64,000 nt of DNA from Cellulosimicrobium terreum (lineage in GTDB: Bacteria > Actinomycetota > Actinomycetes > Actinomycetales > Cellulomonadaceae): assembly GCA_014803435.1 (NCBI GenBank), contig JACYFD010000003.1:510159-574158 (forward strand), written 5' to 3'. Every line of letters starts with the position of its first letter. Position 1 is the stretch's first letter. A program made the translations under genes and the position numbers. Positions 1 to 7,770 of the stretch are shown here, piece by piece. Under the pieces are notes generated by a model that was not told the DNA's origin, ran no database searches, and saw only the letters and a program-made list of their open reading frames with translations.

Positions 1-80
1 CGGGCCACCAGGAACGCGTCGAGCGCACCGGGGTCCTCGCGGGCCCCGGTGCGCTCGACGGTGCGCGGTCCTGACGTCAT
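1..80 (-). CDS. Possible 5' fragment of a CDS leaving the window
   Basis: An ATG at 78-80 opens a minus-strand frame of 26 complete codons that runs off the window start (begins MTSGPRTVERTGARED). There is no clear Shine-Dalgarno sequence, and most of the fragment is occupied by a 17-bp perfect inverted repeat. It may therefore be non-coding sequence holding the terminator of the reductase gene at 151-885. Too little remains to assign a family. Confidence 0.3.
   Translation of the reverse strand, partial: MTSGPRTVERTGAREDPGALDAFLVA
17..60. repeat. 17-bp perfect inverted repeat (possible terminator)
   Basis: Arms at 17-33 and 44-60 are perfectly complementary (CGTCGAGCGCACCGGGG and its complement) around a 10-nt loop. 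It lies about 90 nt downstream of the minus-strand reductase stop codon, so it can act as that gene's terminator. It also lies inside the possible partial CDS 1-80; the two readings compete. Confidence 0.55.
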
Positions 81-150
81 GGCGCCACGTTACGGCGGCC
101 ACCCACCCCGCGCCTGCCCGACAGAGCGTGACCGGTGAGCCGACACCCCG

Positions 151-885
151 TCACGCCACGTGCTGGGCGAAGGTGATCTCGCCGTGCAGAGACTCGCCCT
201 GCGGGACGATCGAGTCCTCCGCGAGTCGCGCCCCGAAGTACGTGGCATCCGGGTCCGCGACGACCTCCCGGTCGTCACCCTGCGCGACGAGCGCGTCGCG
301 GATGAAACCGTCGAACCGCAGCCGCTCCGGTCCCGCGAGCTCGACCAGGCCGTCGAGCGGCGCACCGGTCGCGACCTCGGCGACCGTGCGCGCGACGTCC
401 GCCGACGCGACGGGCTGGAAGGCCACCGGCGGGATGCGCACGACGCCGTCCGCGGTCGCACCGTCGGCGATCGACCTCGCGAACTCGAAGAACTGCGTCG
501 CGCGGACGACCGACCACCCGCGACCGGACCCGCGGACCAGGTCCTCCTGCGCGACCTTCGCGCGCAGGTACCCCGCATCGGTCCGGTCCGTGCCGACGAT
601 CGACAGGATCACGTGGTGCCCGACCCCGGCACGCGCCTCCGCGTCGAGCAGCGTGCGCGTCGCCGTCGTGAAGAACCGCATCACGTCGTCGTCCGCGAAC
701 GACGGCGAGTTCGACACGTCCACGACGACGTCGGCACCGGCGAGCGCCTCGTCCACCCCGGCCCCGGTCAGCGTGTCCACGCCCGTGCTCGGTGCGGCGA
801 CGACGGCCTCGTGACCCGCCTCCCGCAGCCGGGCGACGACCTGGCTCCCGATCAGTCCCGTACCCCCGACGACGACGATCCTCAT
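151..885 (-). CDS. NmrA-like / atypical SDR NAD(P)-binding protein
   Basis: A 244-residue protein starting MRIVVVGGTGLIGSQVV, which shows the GGTGxxGS dinucleotide-binding loop of a Rossmann fold at residues 6-13. The rest resembles NmrA-like atypical short-chain reductases: VVDVSNSP follows the second strand, and HHVILSIVG stands where the catalytic region lies. No YxxxK pair is evident, so it may be a redox sensor or quinone/NADPH-binding protein rather than a classical dehydrogenase. The ATG at 883-885 is preceded by GGAGGAG at about 6 nt, which decides the start against a longer reading frame. It is divergent from the OsmC gene across a 108-nt gap that must hold both promoters. Substrate unknown. 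Confidence 0.85.
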   Translation of the reverse strand: MRIVVVGGTGLIGSQVVARLREAGHEAVVAAPSTGVDTLTGAGVDEALAGADVVVDVSNSPSFADDDVMRFFTTATRTLLDAEARAGVGHHVILSIVGTDRTDAGYLRAKVAQEDLVRGSGRGWSVVRATQFFEFARSIADGATADGVVRIPPVAFQPVASADVARTVAEVATGAPLDGLVELAGPERLRFDGFIRDALVAQGDDREVVADPDATYFGARLAEDSIVPQGESLHGEITFAQHVA

Positions 886-993
886 GGTGCTCTCCTCCCG
901 TGCGCACGACGCCCTGCCGTGCCTCACCCTCTCGACCGGGCAGCCGGGTCGTTCGTGACACGCAGCCCGGCCCAGGAGTGCGAGGATCGACGC

Positions 994-1524
994 ATGACGA
1001 CCCAGCCTGCCGAGAACTCCACCGACCGCACGGAGCCCTCCTCCGCCGTCGAGCACGACGACGCTCCTCCCGCGTCGGCCGCGCCGACCGACCCCCTGTG
1101 GGTCGAGCGCACGGGGACGCGCACGTACACCGGGTTCTCCGCTCGCGGCGCACAGGTCTCGATCGGGCCTGCGGACTCCGGCGCGGTCTTCACGCCGGGC
1201 GAGCTGCTGAAGATCGCGCTCGCCGCGTGCGCGGGCATGAGCACGGACCGCACGTTCGCGCGGCGGCTGGGCGACGACTACCAGGTGACCATCCACGTCG
1301 AGGGCGCCAAGCTCGTCGAGGAGGACCGTTACCCGAAGATCACGGGCACGTACGACATCGACCTCTCCTCGCTCGACGACGACGCGCGCGACCGCCTCGT
1401 CACCGTCGCCGCGCGAGCGATCGACAAGGCGTGCACCGTAGGACGCACGGTGAAGGCGGGCGCCGAGGTCGAGTACCTCTTCCAGCCGGAGGGCTCCGGC
1501 CGTGAGGTCCAGCCGCAGGGGTGA
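994..1524 (+). CDS. OsmC/Ohr family peroxidase-like protein
   Basis: 176 residues. The first 40 or so are a low-complexity acidic, Pro/Ala-rich leader; the remainder is an OsmC fold. The two cysteines of the family active site are visible in AACAGMS and KACTVGRT. Family members reduce organic hydroperoxides using these cysteines with lipoyl or low-molecular-weight thiols. The start is the ATG at 994. There is a GAGG-like ribosome site upstream. It is divergently transcribed from the NmrA-like gene, consistent with a small oxidative-stress locus (inference). The next gene follows after 43 nt on the same strand. Confidence 0.85.
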   Translation: MTTQPAENSTDRTEPSSAVEHDDAPPASAAPTDPLWVERTGTRTYTGFSARGAQVSIGPADSGAVFTPGELLKIALAACAGMSTDRTFARRLGDDYQVTIHVEGAKLVEEDRYPKITGTYDIDLSSLDDDARDRLVTVAARAIDKACTVGRTVKAGAEVEYLFQPEGSGREVQPQG

Positions 1525-1567
1525 CCGGGTCGCACGAGCGACCTGACCACGGACGACGGGAGACGCG

Positions 1568-2497
1568 ATGGCCTACCAGCACGAACCTTCGAGCGCCCCT
1601 GCGCAGCGGGCAGGCGCGCCGCTCTACGGGACGCCACCGCCCGACGGCGCCCCGGCGGACGTCTCGTCCCAGGACGACGTCGTCGACTGGGGCACCTACC
1701 GCCCCACGCCGCTGCTCGACGCCGCGCTCGGCAAGGCGGTCACCGTCCCGTCCCAGGTGATCCGCGCGCACGTGGACTCGGTGCGGCGGCGCAACCCCGA
1801 GGCGAGCCCCGCGCAGGTCATCCGCATCCTCGAGCGCGAGTACCTGCTCGTCATCCAGGCGGCAGGTGGCGCGGTCGGCGCGGTCGCGGCGTTCCCCTCC
1901 GTCGGGACGGGCGTCGGGATCGCCCTCACGTCGAGCGACATCGCGACGTTCTTCGCGTCGTCGGCCGCGTTCTCGCTCGCGGTCGCGGACGTGCACGGCA
2001 TCGCGGTCGACGACGTCGGTCGGCGGCGCGCGCTGCTGCTCGCCTCGGTGCTGGGCGAGAAGGGTGCCCGCGACGTCGAGCGCGCGGCGCAGGGATCCGG
2101 CGTGGCCTGGGGCAAGGTCCTGCTCACGAGCATGCCGGCCGGCACGCTCATCAAGGTGAACAAGGCCTTGGGCAACCGTTTCCTGCGCACGCAGCTCGCC
2201 AAGCAGTCCGGGCTCGCGATCGGACGGCTCGTGCCGTTCGGGGTCGGGGCGGTCGTCGGGGTCGTCGGTGCGCGGGCGCTCGGGCACGGCGTCGTGTCGC
2301 AGTCACGACGGGCGTTCGGCCCGCCGCCGTCGGTCTTCGGCCGCCTGCTGGAGGTCGTCGAGTCGCCGGTCGAGGACGCGAGGCCCACGCTGGTCCCCGT
2401 GCCCGACGACGCCGGCCCGCGGCGCCGGGGCGCGCGTCGGCTGCTCCCGCGGCGACGCAAGGAGCACGCGCCCGACCCGGGCCAGGACGCCGGGTGA
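1568..2497 (+). CDS. EcsC-like family protein
   Basis: 309 residues. A hydrophobic glycine/alanine-rich stretch around residues 100-135 (AAGGAVGAVAAFPSVGTGVG, then SSDIATFFASSAAF) and a second one near residues 220-245 (GRLVPFGVGAVVGVVGARAL) match the pattern of actinobacterial EcsC-like proteins. The C-terminus is basic and ends in an Arg-rich tail. Molecular function is unknown; the family is named after a protein of the Bacillus Ecs locus. Its stop overlaps the GTG start of the SRPBCC gene by 4 nt (GTGA), so the two are probably co-translated. Confidence 0.7.
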   Translation: MAYQHEPSSAPAQRAGAPLYGTPPPDGAPADVSSQDDVVDWGTYRPTPLLDAALGKAVTVPSQVIRAHVDSVRRRNPEASPAQVIRILEREYLLVIQAAGGAVGAVAAFPSVGTGVGIALTSSDIATFFASSAAFSLAVADVHGIAVDDVGRRRALLLASVLGEKGARDVERAAQGSGVAWGKVLLTSMPAGTLIKVNKALGNRFLRTQLAKQSGLAIGRLVPFGVGAVVGVVGARALGHGVVSQSRRAFGPPPSVFGRLLEVVESPVEDARPTLVPVPDDAGPRRRGARRLLPRRRKEHAPDPGQDAG

Positions 2498-2991
2498 CGC
2501 CGACCGCGTCGCACCGCGTGGAGGTCGCGCGCGAGCTCGACGTGGACGCCACGGTGGCGTTCGCGTGGGTCGCCGACCCGCGCACGCACCCGCGCTGGAT
2601 CCCGCTGACCCGCATGACGACGCCCGCAGGCCGCGGGCCGGAGGTCGGTGACCGCTTCACGATGGTCAGCGGCCCGACCGTCGCCCGCACCGGTCGCGGG
2701 CTCGCCGACCGCATGGTGGTGACATCGCTGGAACGCCCGTCGACGGCCGCCGGGCGGCCGGGGCGCACGAGCGTCCGCAAGGAAGGTCCGGTCCTGCTCG
2801 GTGACGCCGGCTTCGACGTCGAGCCCCGGGGCTCCGGGCGCTGTCGCGTCGTCTGGTGGGAGGACGCCTACCTGGCCGGACCACTCCCCCGACGGCTGAC
2901 GGCGCCGCTCGTCGGGATCGCGCTGCGATGGATGATGCGCTCGTCGTTGCGTCGGCTCGACGAGCGGCTCGGTCCGGGCCGCAGCACCTGA
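2494..2991 (+). CDS. SRPBCC-superfamily (START-like) protein
   Basis: 165 residues. It begins with the N-terminal strand typical of polyketide cyclase/START-like proteins (HRVEVARELDVDATVAFAWV) followed by DPRTHPRWIP, the usual turn where the helix-grip fold begins. VVWWEDAYLAGPLP near the end is the last strand, and the long C-terminal helix follows. Such proteins bind hydrophobic ligands in a closed cavity; the ligand cannot be read from sequence. The GTG at 2494 overlaps the upstream stop by 4 nt. Transcription likely ends at the hairpin 18 nt downstream. Confidence 0.8.
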   Translation: MTPTASHRVEVARELDVDATVAFAWVADPRTHPRWIPLTRMTTPAGRGPEVGDRFTMVSGPTVARTGRGLADRMVVTSLERPSTAAGRPGRTSVRKEGPVLLGDAGFDVEPRGSGRCRVVWWEDAYLAGPLPRRLTAPLVGIALRWMMRSSLRRLDERLGPGRST

Positions 2992-3008
2992 CCGGCCCCC
3001 ACCGGACA

Positions 3009-3070
3009 CGCCGAACCCCGGGTCACGCCCCGTTCAGACTGCTGATCGGGGCGTGACCCGGGGTTCGGCG
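3009..3070. terminator. Bidirectional terminator, 24-bp perfect arms
   Basis: Arms 3009-3032 and 3047-3070 are perfectly complementary over 24 bp. After one mismatch, four further pairs lead to a 4-nt loop. It sits between convergent genes (SRPBCC ending 2991, PadR ending 3093) and can stop transcription from both sides. The arm core CGAACCCCG recurs in the hairpin at 11094-11141. Confidence 0.85.
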
Positions 3071-3092
3071 ACGATGGTCGGTCGGACGATGG

Positions 3093-3908
3093 TCAGTCGG
3101 CAGGGGTGTCCGACGGCTCGGCCGGACCGGCGAGGATCAGGTACAGCTCGCGGCGCGTGCGCTCGAGGAGCTCGCCCGCGGCCTTCGCCTGGTCGTCCGT
3201 CCCCGTGCGTGCGACCTGCCGCACGGCAGCGGTGACGGCCTCGACCGCAGCGCGCAGCTCGTGGCGCGAGCGCCCGCCACGACCGGCGGCGTCCGCGAAC
3301 GGGTCACCGATCTCCGTCGCGTGCTCCGTGACGTAGGTGCCGCCCGCCTCGGTGAGCGTGGCGAGACGCCGCCCGCCCTCGGCCGAGAGCTCGACGAGCC
3401 CTTCGTCCTGGAGCAGGTTCAGCGCGGGGTAGACCGCGCCCGGGCTCGGGCGCCACAGGCCCCCGCTCCGCTCCGCGATCTCCTGGATGAGCTGGTACCC
3501 GTGCATCGGCTGCTGCGAGAGGAGCAGCAGGATCGCCGCCCGGACGTCGCCGCGGCCGGCGCGACCCGGGCCGCGACCGCCGTGCCGACGGCCGTGCGGG
3601 CCGCCCGGGCCGAATCCGGGACCGAAGCCTGGCCCGAAGCCCGACCCGCGACCGGGGCCGTGGCCCTCGGGACCGAACCCCTCGGGGCCGGCGCTCGGCG
3701 GGCCGCCGAAGCCGCCGCGGCCGCCACCGCGCGGCGCTCCACCCCGGCCACGGCCGGAGGGTGCGTCGCCACGGAGCCAGGCCGCGTCGTCGGGCACCGG
3801 CGGGAAGCCGTCACGACGACGGCGGTCCGGGCCGGGTCCGCGACGCGGGCCGAAGGACGGGGACATGTTCTCCGGGGCGCGGCCCCGGTGCTGGTGTGCG
3901 TGAGTCAT
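3093..3908 (-). CDS. PadR-family transcriptional regulator with Gly/Pro/Arg-rich N-terminus
   Basis: 271 residues. Residues from about 125 carry a PadR winged helix: RAAILLLLSQQPMHGYQLIQ, then SPGAVYPALNLLQDEGLV (recognition helix and wing) and a C-terminal helical dimerisation arm. The first 120 or so residues are low complexity, dominated by Gly, Pro, Arg and Phe, with a GFGPGFGPGF-type repeat, ending at HGRRHGGRGPGRAGRGD. AGGAG 7 nt before the ATG at 3906-3908 fixes the start and shows that the leader is translated. PadR proteins usually repress a nearby exporter or themselves. An AT-rich dyad about 85-120 nt upstream is the candidate operator. Confidence 0.85.
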   Translation of the reverse strand: MTHAHQHRGRAPENMSPSFGPRRGPGPDRRRRDGFPPVPDDAAWLRGDAPSGRGRGGAPRGGGRGGFGGPPSAGPEGFGPEGHGPGRGSGFGPGFGPGFGPGGPHGRRHGGRGPGRAGRGDVRAAILLLLSQQPMHGYQLIQEIAERSGGLWRPSPGAVYPALNLLQDEGLVELSAEGGRRLATLTEAGGTYVTEHATEIGDPFADAAGRGGRSRHELRAAVEAVTAAVRQVARTGTDDQAKAAGELLERTRRELYLILAGPAEPSDTPAD

Positions 3909-3991
3909 GGTGTGTCTCCTGTGCTGGTGGGGCGCCGGGCCGAGGAAACGCTCGGGGCGGCGCGGGGTTCGCGAGTCCGTTCGTCGGCTCA

Positions 3992-4025
3992 GCGATACGG
4001 TAACGATATATCGATAGAATATCGC
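3992..4025. promoter_or_regulatory. AT-rich dyad, candidate PadR operator/promoter
   Basis: An island of low GC in an otherwise GC-rich gap. The outer halves GCGATA (3992-3997) and TATCGC (4020-4025) are complementary and enclose the perfect 10-bp palindrome CGATATATCG (4004-4013). It lies upstream of the PadR start and between divergent genes, the usual place for an autoregulatory PadR site and the start-proximal promoter elements. Confidence 0.5.
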
Positions 4026-4182
4026 CGTCAACCCCCTCGGTGACACGTCCGTCGTACCAGGACGCGTACCGGTCGCGGACGTACGCTGACAACCACCACG
4101 TCGCCGGGCGCCACCTGTCGCCCGGCCCACCACCCCGGGCCGCACCACCCCGCGGACCGGCACTCCCCGCGAGGAGGCGACG

Positions 4183-5049
4183 ATGCGCGCGAACGTGCAC
4201 CCGGCCCTGCGTCCGTCCCGTGCCCGGCACTACCTCATGTGCCGCCCGACGTACTTCACCGTCAGCTACGAGATCAACCCCTGGATGGACCGCAGCTCGC
4301 CCGTCGACACACCGCTCGCGATCGCCCAGTGGGAGCGCCTGCGCGACACGTTCCTCGACCTCGGGCACACGGTCGAGACGATCGACCCCGTACCCGGGCT
4401 CCCGGACATGGTCTACGCCGCCAACGGCGCCACCGTCGTCGACGGCCTCGTCTACTCCGCGCGGTTCACCCACCCCGAGCGCGGACCCGAGGGACCGACC
4501 TACCTCAAGTGGTTCGCCGACCACGGGTACGTCACCCATCTCGCCGAGCACGTCAACGAGGGCGAGGGCGACCTGCTCACCGTCGGCGACGTCGTGCTCG
4601 CCGGCACCGGGTTCCGCACCGACCGCGCGGCCCACGCCGAGGCGGCCGCGCTGTGGGGCCGCGAGGTCGTCACGCTCGAGCTCGTCGACCCGCGCTTCTA
4701 CCACCTCGACACCGCGATGATCGTCCTGCGCGGCAGCGACGGCTCCCCCGACACCGACATCGCCTGGTTCCCGCCGGCGTTCTCCCCAGCCGCCCAGGAG
4801 ATCCTGCGCGACCGCTTCCCCGACGCGCACCGCGCGTCCGAGGAGGACGCCGTCGTCCTCGGTCTCAACGCCGTGAGCGACGGCCGGCACGTCGTGCTCA
4901 ACCCCCGCGCCGAGCATCTCGCGGCGGCTCTGCGCGAGCGCGGCTACGAGCCGGTGGGGGTCGACACCTCCGAGCTCCTGCGCGGCGGTGGCGGCGCCAA
5001 GTGCTGCACGCTCGAGGTCCGCCCGGACCGGGCTGGGGCGGCGTCGTGA
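4183..5049 (+). CDS. ddaH: Dimethylargininase (N-omega-methylarginine hydrolase) family
   Basis: 288 residues of the amidinotransferase/DDAH fold. The catalytic triad is visible: His in RFYHLDT (about residue 174), a nucleophilic Cys in AKCCTLE (residues 274-275), and the substrate-binding region PDMVYAANGATV. Family enzymes hydrolyse mono- or dimethylarginine to citrulline plus an amine; related members act on arginine-like substrates, so exact specificity is uncertain. GAGGAGG 6 nt before the ATG sets the start. Its stop overlaps the GTG of the ornithine aminotransferase gene by 4 nt, indicating a two-step arginine-derivative/ornithine catabolic operon. Confidence 0.85.
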   Translation: MRANVHPALRPSRARHYLMCRPTYFTVSYEINPWMDRSSPVDTPLAIAQWERLRDTFLDLGHTVETIDPVPGLPDMVYAANGATVVDGLVYSARFTHPERGPEGPTYLKWFADHGYVTHLAEHVNEGEGDLLTVGDVVLAGTGFRTDRAAHAEAAALWGREVVTLELVDPRFYHLDTAMIVLRGSDGSPDTDIAWFPPAFSPAAQEILRDRFPDAHRASEEDAVVLGLNAVSDGRHVVLNPRAEHLAAALRERGYEPVGVDTSELLRGGGGAKCCTLEVRPDRAGAAS

Positions 5050-6308
5050 CGGGACAGGACGTGCAGGACGTCCCGCACGCCGGTACCGGGCCGAGCGCCC
5101 GCGACGCCCTCGCGCACAACTACCACCCGCTGCCCGTGACGATCGCCGCGGCGCAGGGCGCGTGGGTCACCGACGTCGACGGGCGGCGCTACCTCGACCT
5201 CCTCGCGGGCTACTCGGCGTTGAACTTCGGGCACCGGCACCCGGCGCTCGTCGACGCCGCGACGGACCAGCTGGGACGCGTCACCCTGACCTCGCGCGCG
5301 TTCGACCACGACCTGCTGCACCCGTTCGCCGACGCGCTCGCCGAGCTCGTCGGGCCGCTCACGACGGGTGGGCCGGACGCGCTGGTCCTGCCCATGAACA
5401 CGGGCGCCGAGGCCGTCGAGACCGCGATCAAGACGGCGCGCAAGTGGGGGTACGACGTGCGCGGGGTCGAGCCGGACGCCGCGACGATCGTCGTCGCGGC
5501 GGGCAACTTCCACGGGCGCACGACGACGATCGTGTCGTTCTCGGACGACCCTGACGCGCGTGCGGGGTTCGGCCCGTACACGCCGGGCTTCCGCGTCGTC
5601 CCGTTCGGCGACGCGGCCGCGGTCGCCGCGGCGATCGACGACACGACGGTCGCCGTGCTCATGGAGCCCGTCCAGGGCGAGTCGGGCGTCGTCGTGCCAC
5701 CGGACGGGTTCTGGCCCGCGCTGCGCGCGCTCACCGCCGAGCGCGACGTGCTCCTCGTGGCGGACGAGATCCAGTCCGGGCTCGGGCGCACCGGGACGAC
5801 GCTCGCGTGCGAGACGTGGGGCGTACGACCCGACCTCGTGACGCTCGGCAAGGCGCTGGGCGGCGGGATCGTCCCCGTCTCGGCCGTCGTAGGACGGCGG
5901 GACGTGCTCGAGGTGCTCACGCCCGGGACGCACGGGTCGACGTTCGGCGGGAACCCGCTCGCGTGCGCGGTCGGCCTGGCCGTCGTGGACCTGCTCGCGT
6001 CGGGCGAGCCGCAGGCCTGCGCACGGGCGCTGGCGCCCGTGCTCCACGACAGGCTCGCCGGGCTGGTGGGGGACGGTCTGCTCGACGGCTCCCGCGGCGT
6101 CGGGCTGTGGGCGGGTATCGACCTGCCGCCCGCCCGTGGCACGGGCCGCGACCTGTGCGAGGCGCTCCTCGCGCGCGGCGTGCTCGCCAAGGACACGCAC
6201 GGCTCGACGATCCGGCTCGCGCCCCCGCTGACGATCGACGAGGCCGACCTCGAGACCGGGCTGTCCGCGCTCGAGAATGCCCTGACGGCGCTCGCGCGAG
6301 ATCGGTAG
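5046..6308 (+). CDS. rocD: Ornithine--oxo-acid transaminase
   Basis: 420 residues, class III PLP aminotransferase. Features are NFGHRHPALVDA at the N-terminus, NTGAEAVETAIKTARKWGY, the HGRTTT motif, the cofactor aspartate region LLVADEIQSGLGRTG, and the PLP-binding lysine in TLGKALGGGIVPVSA (about residue 269). The family converts ornithine and 2-oxoglutarate to glutamate semialdehyde and glutamate. The GTG at 5046 is chosen because it overlaps the ddaH stop as GTGA; a second GTG lies at 5061. The last three codons and the stop form the 12-mer CGAGATCGGTAG, also seen at the end of the gene at 25031. Confidence 0.88.
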   Translation: MTGQDVQDVPHAGTGPSARDALAHNYHPLPVTIAAAQGAWVTDVDGRRYLDLLAGYSALNFGHRHPALVDAATDQLGRVTLTSRAFDHDLLHPFADALAELVGPLTTGGPDALVLPMNTGAEAVETAIKTARKWGYDVRGVEPDAATIVVAAGNFHGRTTTIVSFSDDPDARAGFGPYTPGFRVVPFGDAAAVAAAIDDTTVAVLMEPVQGESGVVVPPDGFWPALRALTAERDVLLVADEIQSGLGRTGTTLACETWGVRPDLVTLGKALGGGIVPVSAVVGRRDVLEVLTPGTHGSTFGGNPLACAVGLAVVDLLASGEPQACARALAPVLHDRLAGLVGDGLLDGSRGVGLWAGIDLPPARGTGRDLCEALLARGVLAKDTHGSTIRLAPPLTIDEADLETGLSALENALTALARDR

Positions 6309-6318
6309 AGTCCCGAGG

Positions 6319-7605
6319 GTGACCATCGCGCAGCCGCCCCAGTCCTCTGCCTCGTCCGACCTCGCGTCCTCGCTCGCCGACCTCCAGCAGGCCTATGCCG
6401 GGCTGCAGGCGCGCGGGCTGAGGCTCGACCTGACGCGCGGCAAGCCGTCCGCCGAGCAGCTCGACCTGTCCGAGGCGCTCCTCGCGCTCCCGGGCGAGGG
6501 CGTTCACACGGACGACACCGGCACGGACGTGCGCAACTACGGCGGTCTCGCCGGCCTGCCGCAGCTGCGGCGGATCTTCGCCGAGCTGCTCGGTGTCCCC
6601 GTCGAGCAGCTCGTCGCGGGCGGCAACGCGAGCCTCACGATGATGTACGACGTCCTCGCGTACGCGACGCTGTTCGGCGTGCCCGGCTCCGAACGCCCGT
6701 GGGGCCGCGAGGAGCGCGTGCGGTTCGTGTGCCCCGTCCCCGGGTACGACCGCCACTTCACGGTCTGCGAGGCGCTGGGGATCGAGATGGTCACGGTCCC
6801 CATGACGGCGGACGGGCCCGACGCCGAGGCCGTCGCCGCGCTGGTCGCCGACGACCCGAGCATCAAGGGCATGTGGGTCGTGCCGACCTACGCGAACCCG
6901 GACGGCTCGGTCGTGACGGACGAGGTCGCACGCCGGCTCGTGTCCATGCCGACGGCCGCGCCCGACTTCCGCATCCTGTGGGACAACGCGTACGCGCTGC
7001 ACCACCTCACCGACGACGAGGTGACGAGCGCCGACGCGCTCGGGCTCGCCGCCGAGGCGGGCAACCCGGACCGCGTCCTCATGCTCGCGTCGACGTCGAA
7101 GATCACGTTCGCCGGCGCCGGCGTCGCGTTCCTCGCGGCGTCGCCCGCGAACGTCGCCTGGTACACGACGCACCTCTCCGCCCAGTCGATCGGACCGGAC
7201 AAGGTCAACCAGCTCCGCCACGCGCTGTTCTTCGGCGACGCCGAGGGCGTGCGCGCGCACATGCGCCGGCACCGCGACATCATCGCCCCGAAGTTCGAGG
7301 CCGTGACGGGCATCCTCGCCGACCGCCTCGGCGGCACGGGCGTCGCGACCTGGACGGAGCCGAAGGGCGGGTACTTCGTGAGCCTCGAGGTGGTCCCCGG
7401 CACGGCGTCGCGCGTCGTCGAGCTCGCGAAGGCGGCCGGGATCGCGCTGACCCCGGCAGGCGCCCCGTTCCCGTACGGCAAGGACCCGTCGGACGAGGTC
7501 CTGCGCCTCGCCCCGACGCTCCCCCCGCTCGACGAGGTGCGCGTCGCGATGGACGGCGTTGCCACGTGCGTCCTCCTCGCGGCTGCGGAGCTCGCCGCGA
7601 GGTAG
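6319..7605 (+). CDS. Class I aminotransferase, aspartate aminotransferase-like (subgroup Ic)
   Basis: 428 residues. The N-terminus LDLTRGKPSAEQLDLSEALL and NYGGLAGLPQLRRIFAELLG, the WVVPTYANPDG motif, the DNAY cofactor contact and the Schiff-base lysine in STSKITFAGAG (about residue 261) identify the fold type I MocR/AspT-like group of actinobacterial aspartate aminotransferases. It probably interconverts aspartate/oxaloacetate with glutamate/2-oxoglutarate. It starts with GTG 10 nt after rocD, so the three genes may form one operon. Its TAG stop is part of a hairpin repeat at 7598-7636. Confidence 0.8.
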   Translation: MTIAQPPQSSASSDLASSLADLQQAYAGLQARGLRLDLTRGKPSAEQLDLSEALLALPGEGVHTDDTGTDVRNYGGLAGLPQLRRIFAELLGVPVEQLVAGGNASLTMMYDVLAYATLFGVPGSERPWGREERVRFVCPVPGYDRHFTVCEALGIEMVTVPMTADGPDAEAVAALVADDPSIKGMWVVPTYANPDGSVVTDEVARRLVSMPTAAPDFRILWDNAYALHHLTDDEVTSADALGLAAEAGNPDRVLMLASTSKITFAGAGVAFLAASPANVAWYTTHLSAQSIGPDKVNQLRHALFFGDAEGVRAHMRRHRDIIAPKFEAVTGILADRLGGTGVATWTEPKGGYFVSLEVVPGTASRVVELAKAAGIALTPAGAPFPYGKDPSDEVLRLAPTLPPLDEVRVAMDGVATCVLLAAAELAAR

Positions 7606-7636
7606 GACCGCAGTCCCGCGAGGTCGTACTGCCTCG
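7598..7636 (+). terminator. 3'-end hairpin overlapping the aminotransferase stop; dispersed repeat copy
   Basis: CGAGGTAG (7598-7605, includes the stop codon) pairs with CTGCCTCG (7629-7636), and GACC/GGTC (7606-7609, 7622-7625) continues the stem. The 30 nt from 7603 agree with 37821-37850 at 24 positions, so this is also a copy of a dispersed element. Confidence 0.55.
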
Positions 7637-7770
7637 GCGAATGACGGATCTCACTGGTCCTGGCGGTCCGCTGCGCGCACGATGGGTGTGGTGCCACCGA
7701 TGAGTTCCGACGGCCCGCCCGGTCGGAGCGTGGATGGTAGAGCACCCGACCGTGCGACCCGAGGAGGGAC

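Noticed and set aside
4239-6308. Continuous open frame joining the ddaH region to rocD as one 689-residue protein
   Set aside because: The first 270 residues are the shadow frame of ddaH (Arg-rich, no family features). The real rocD start is the GTG overlapping the ddaH stop.
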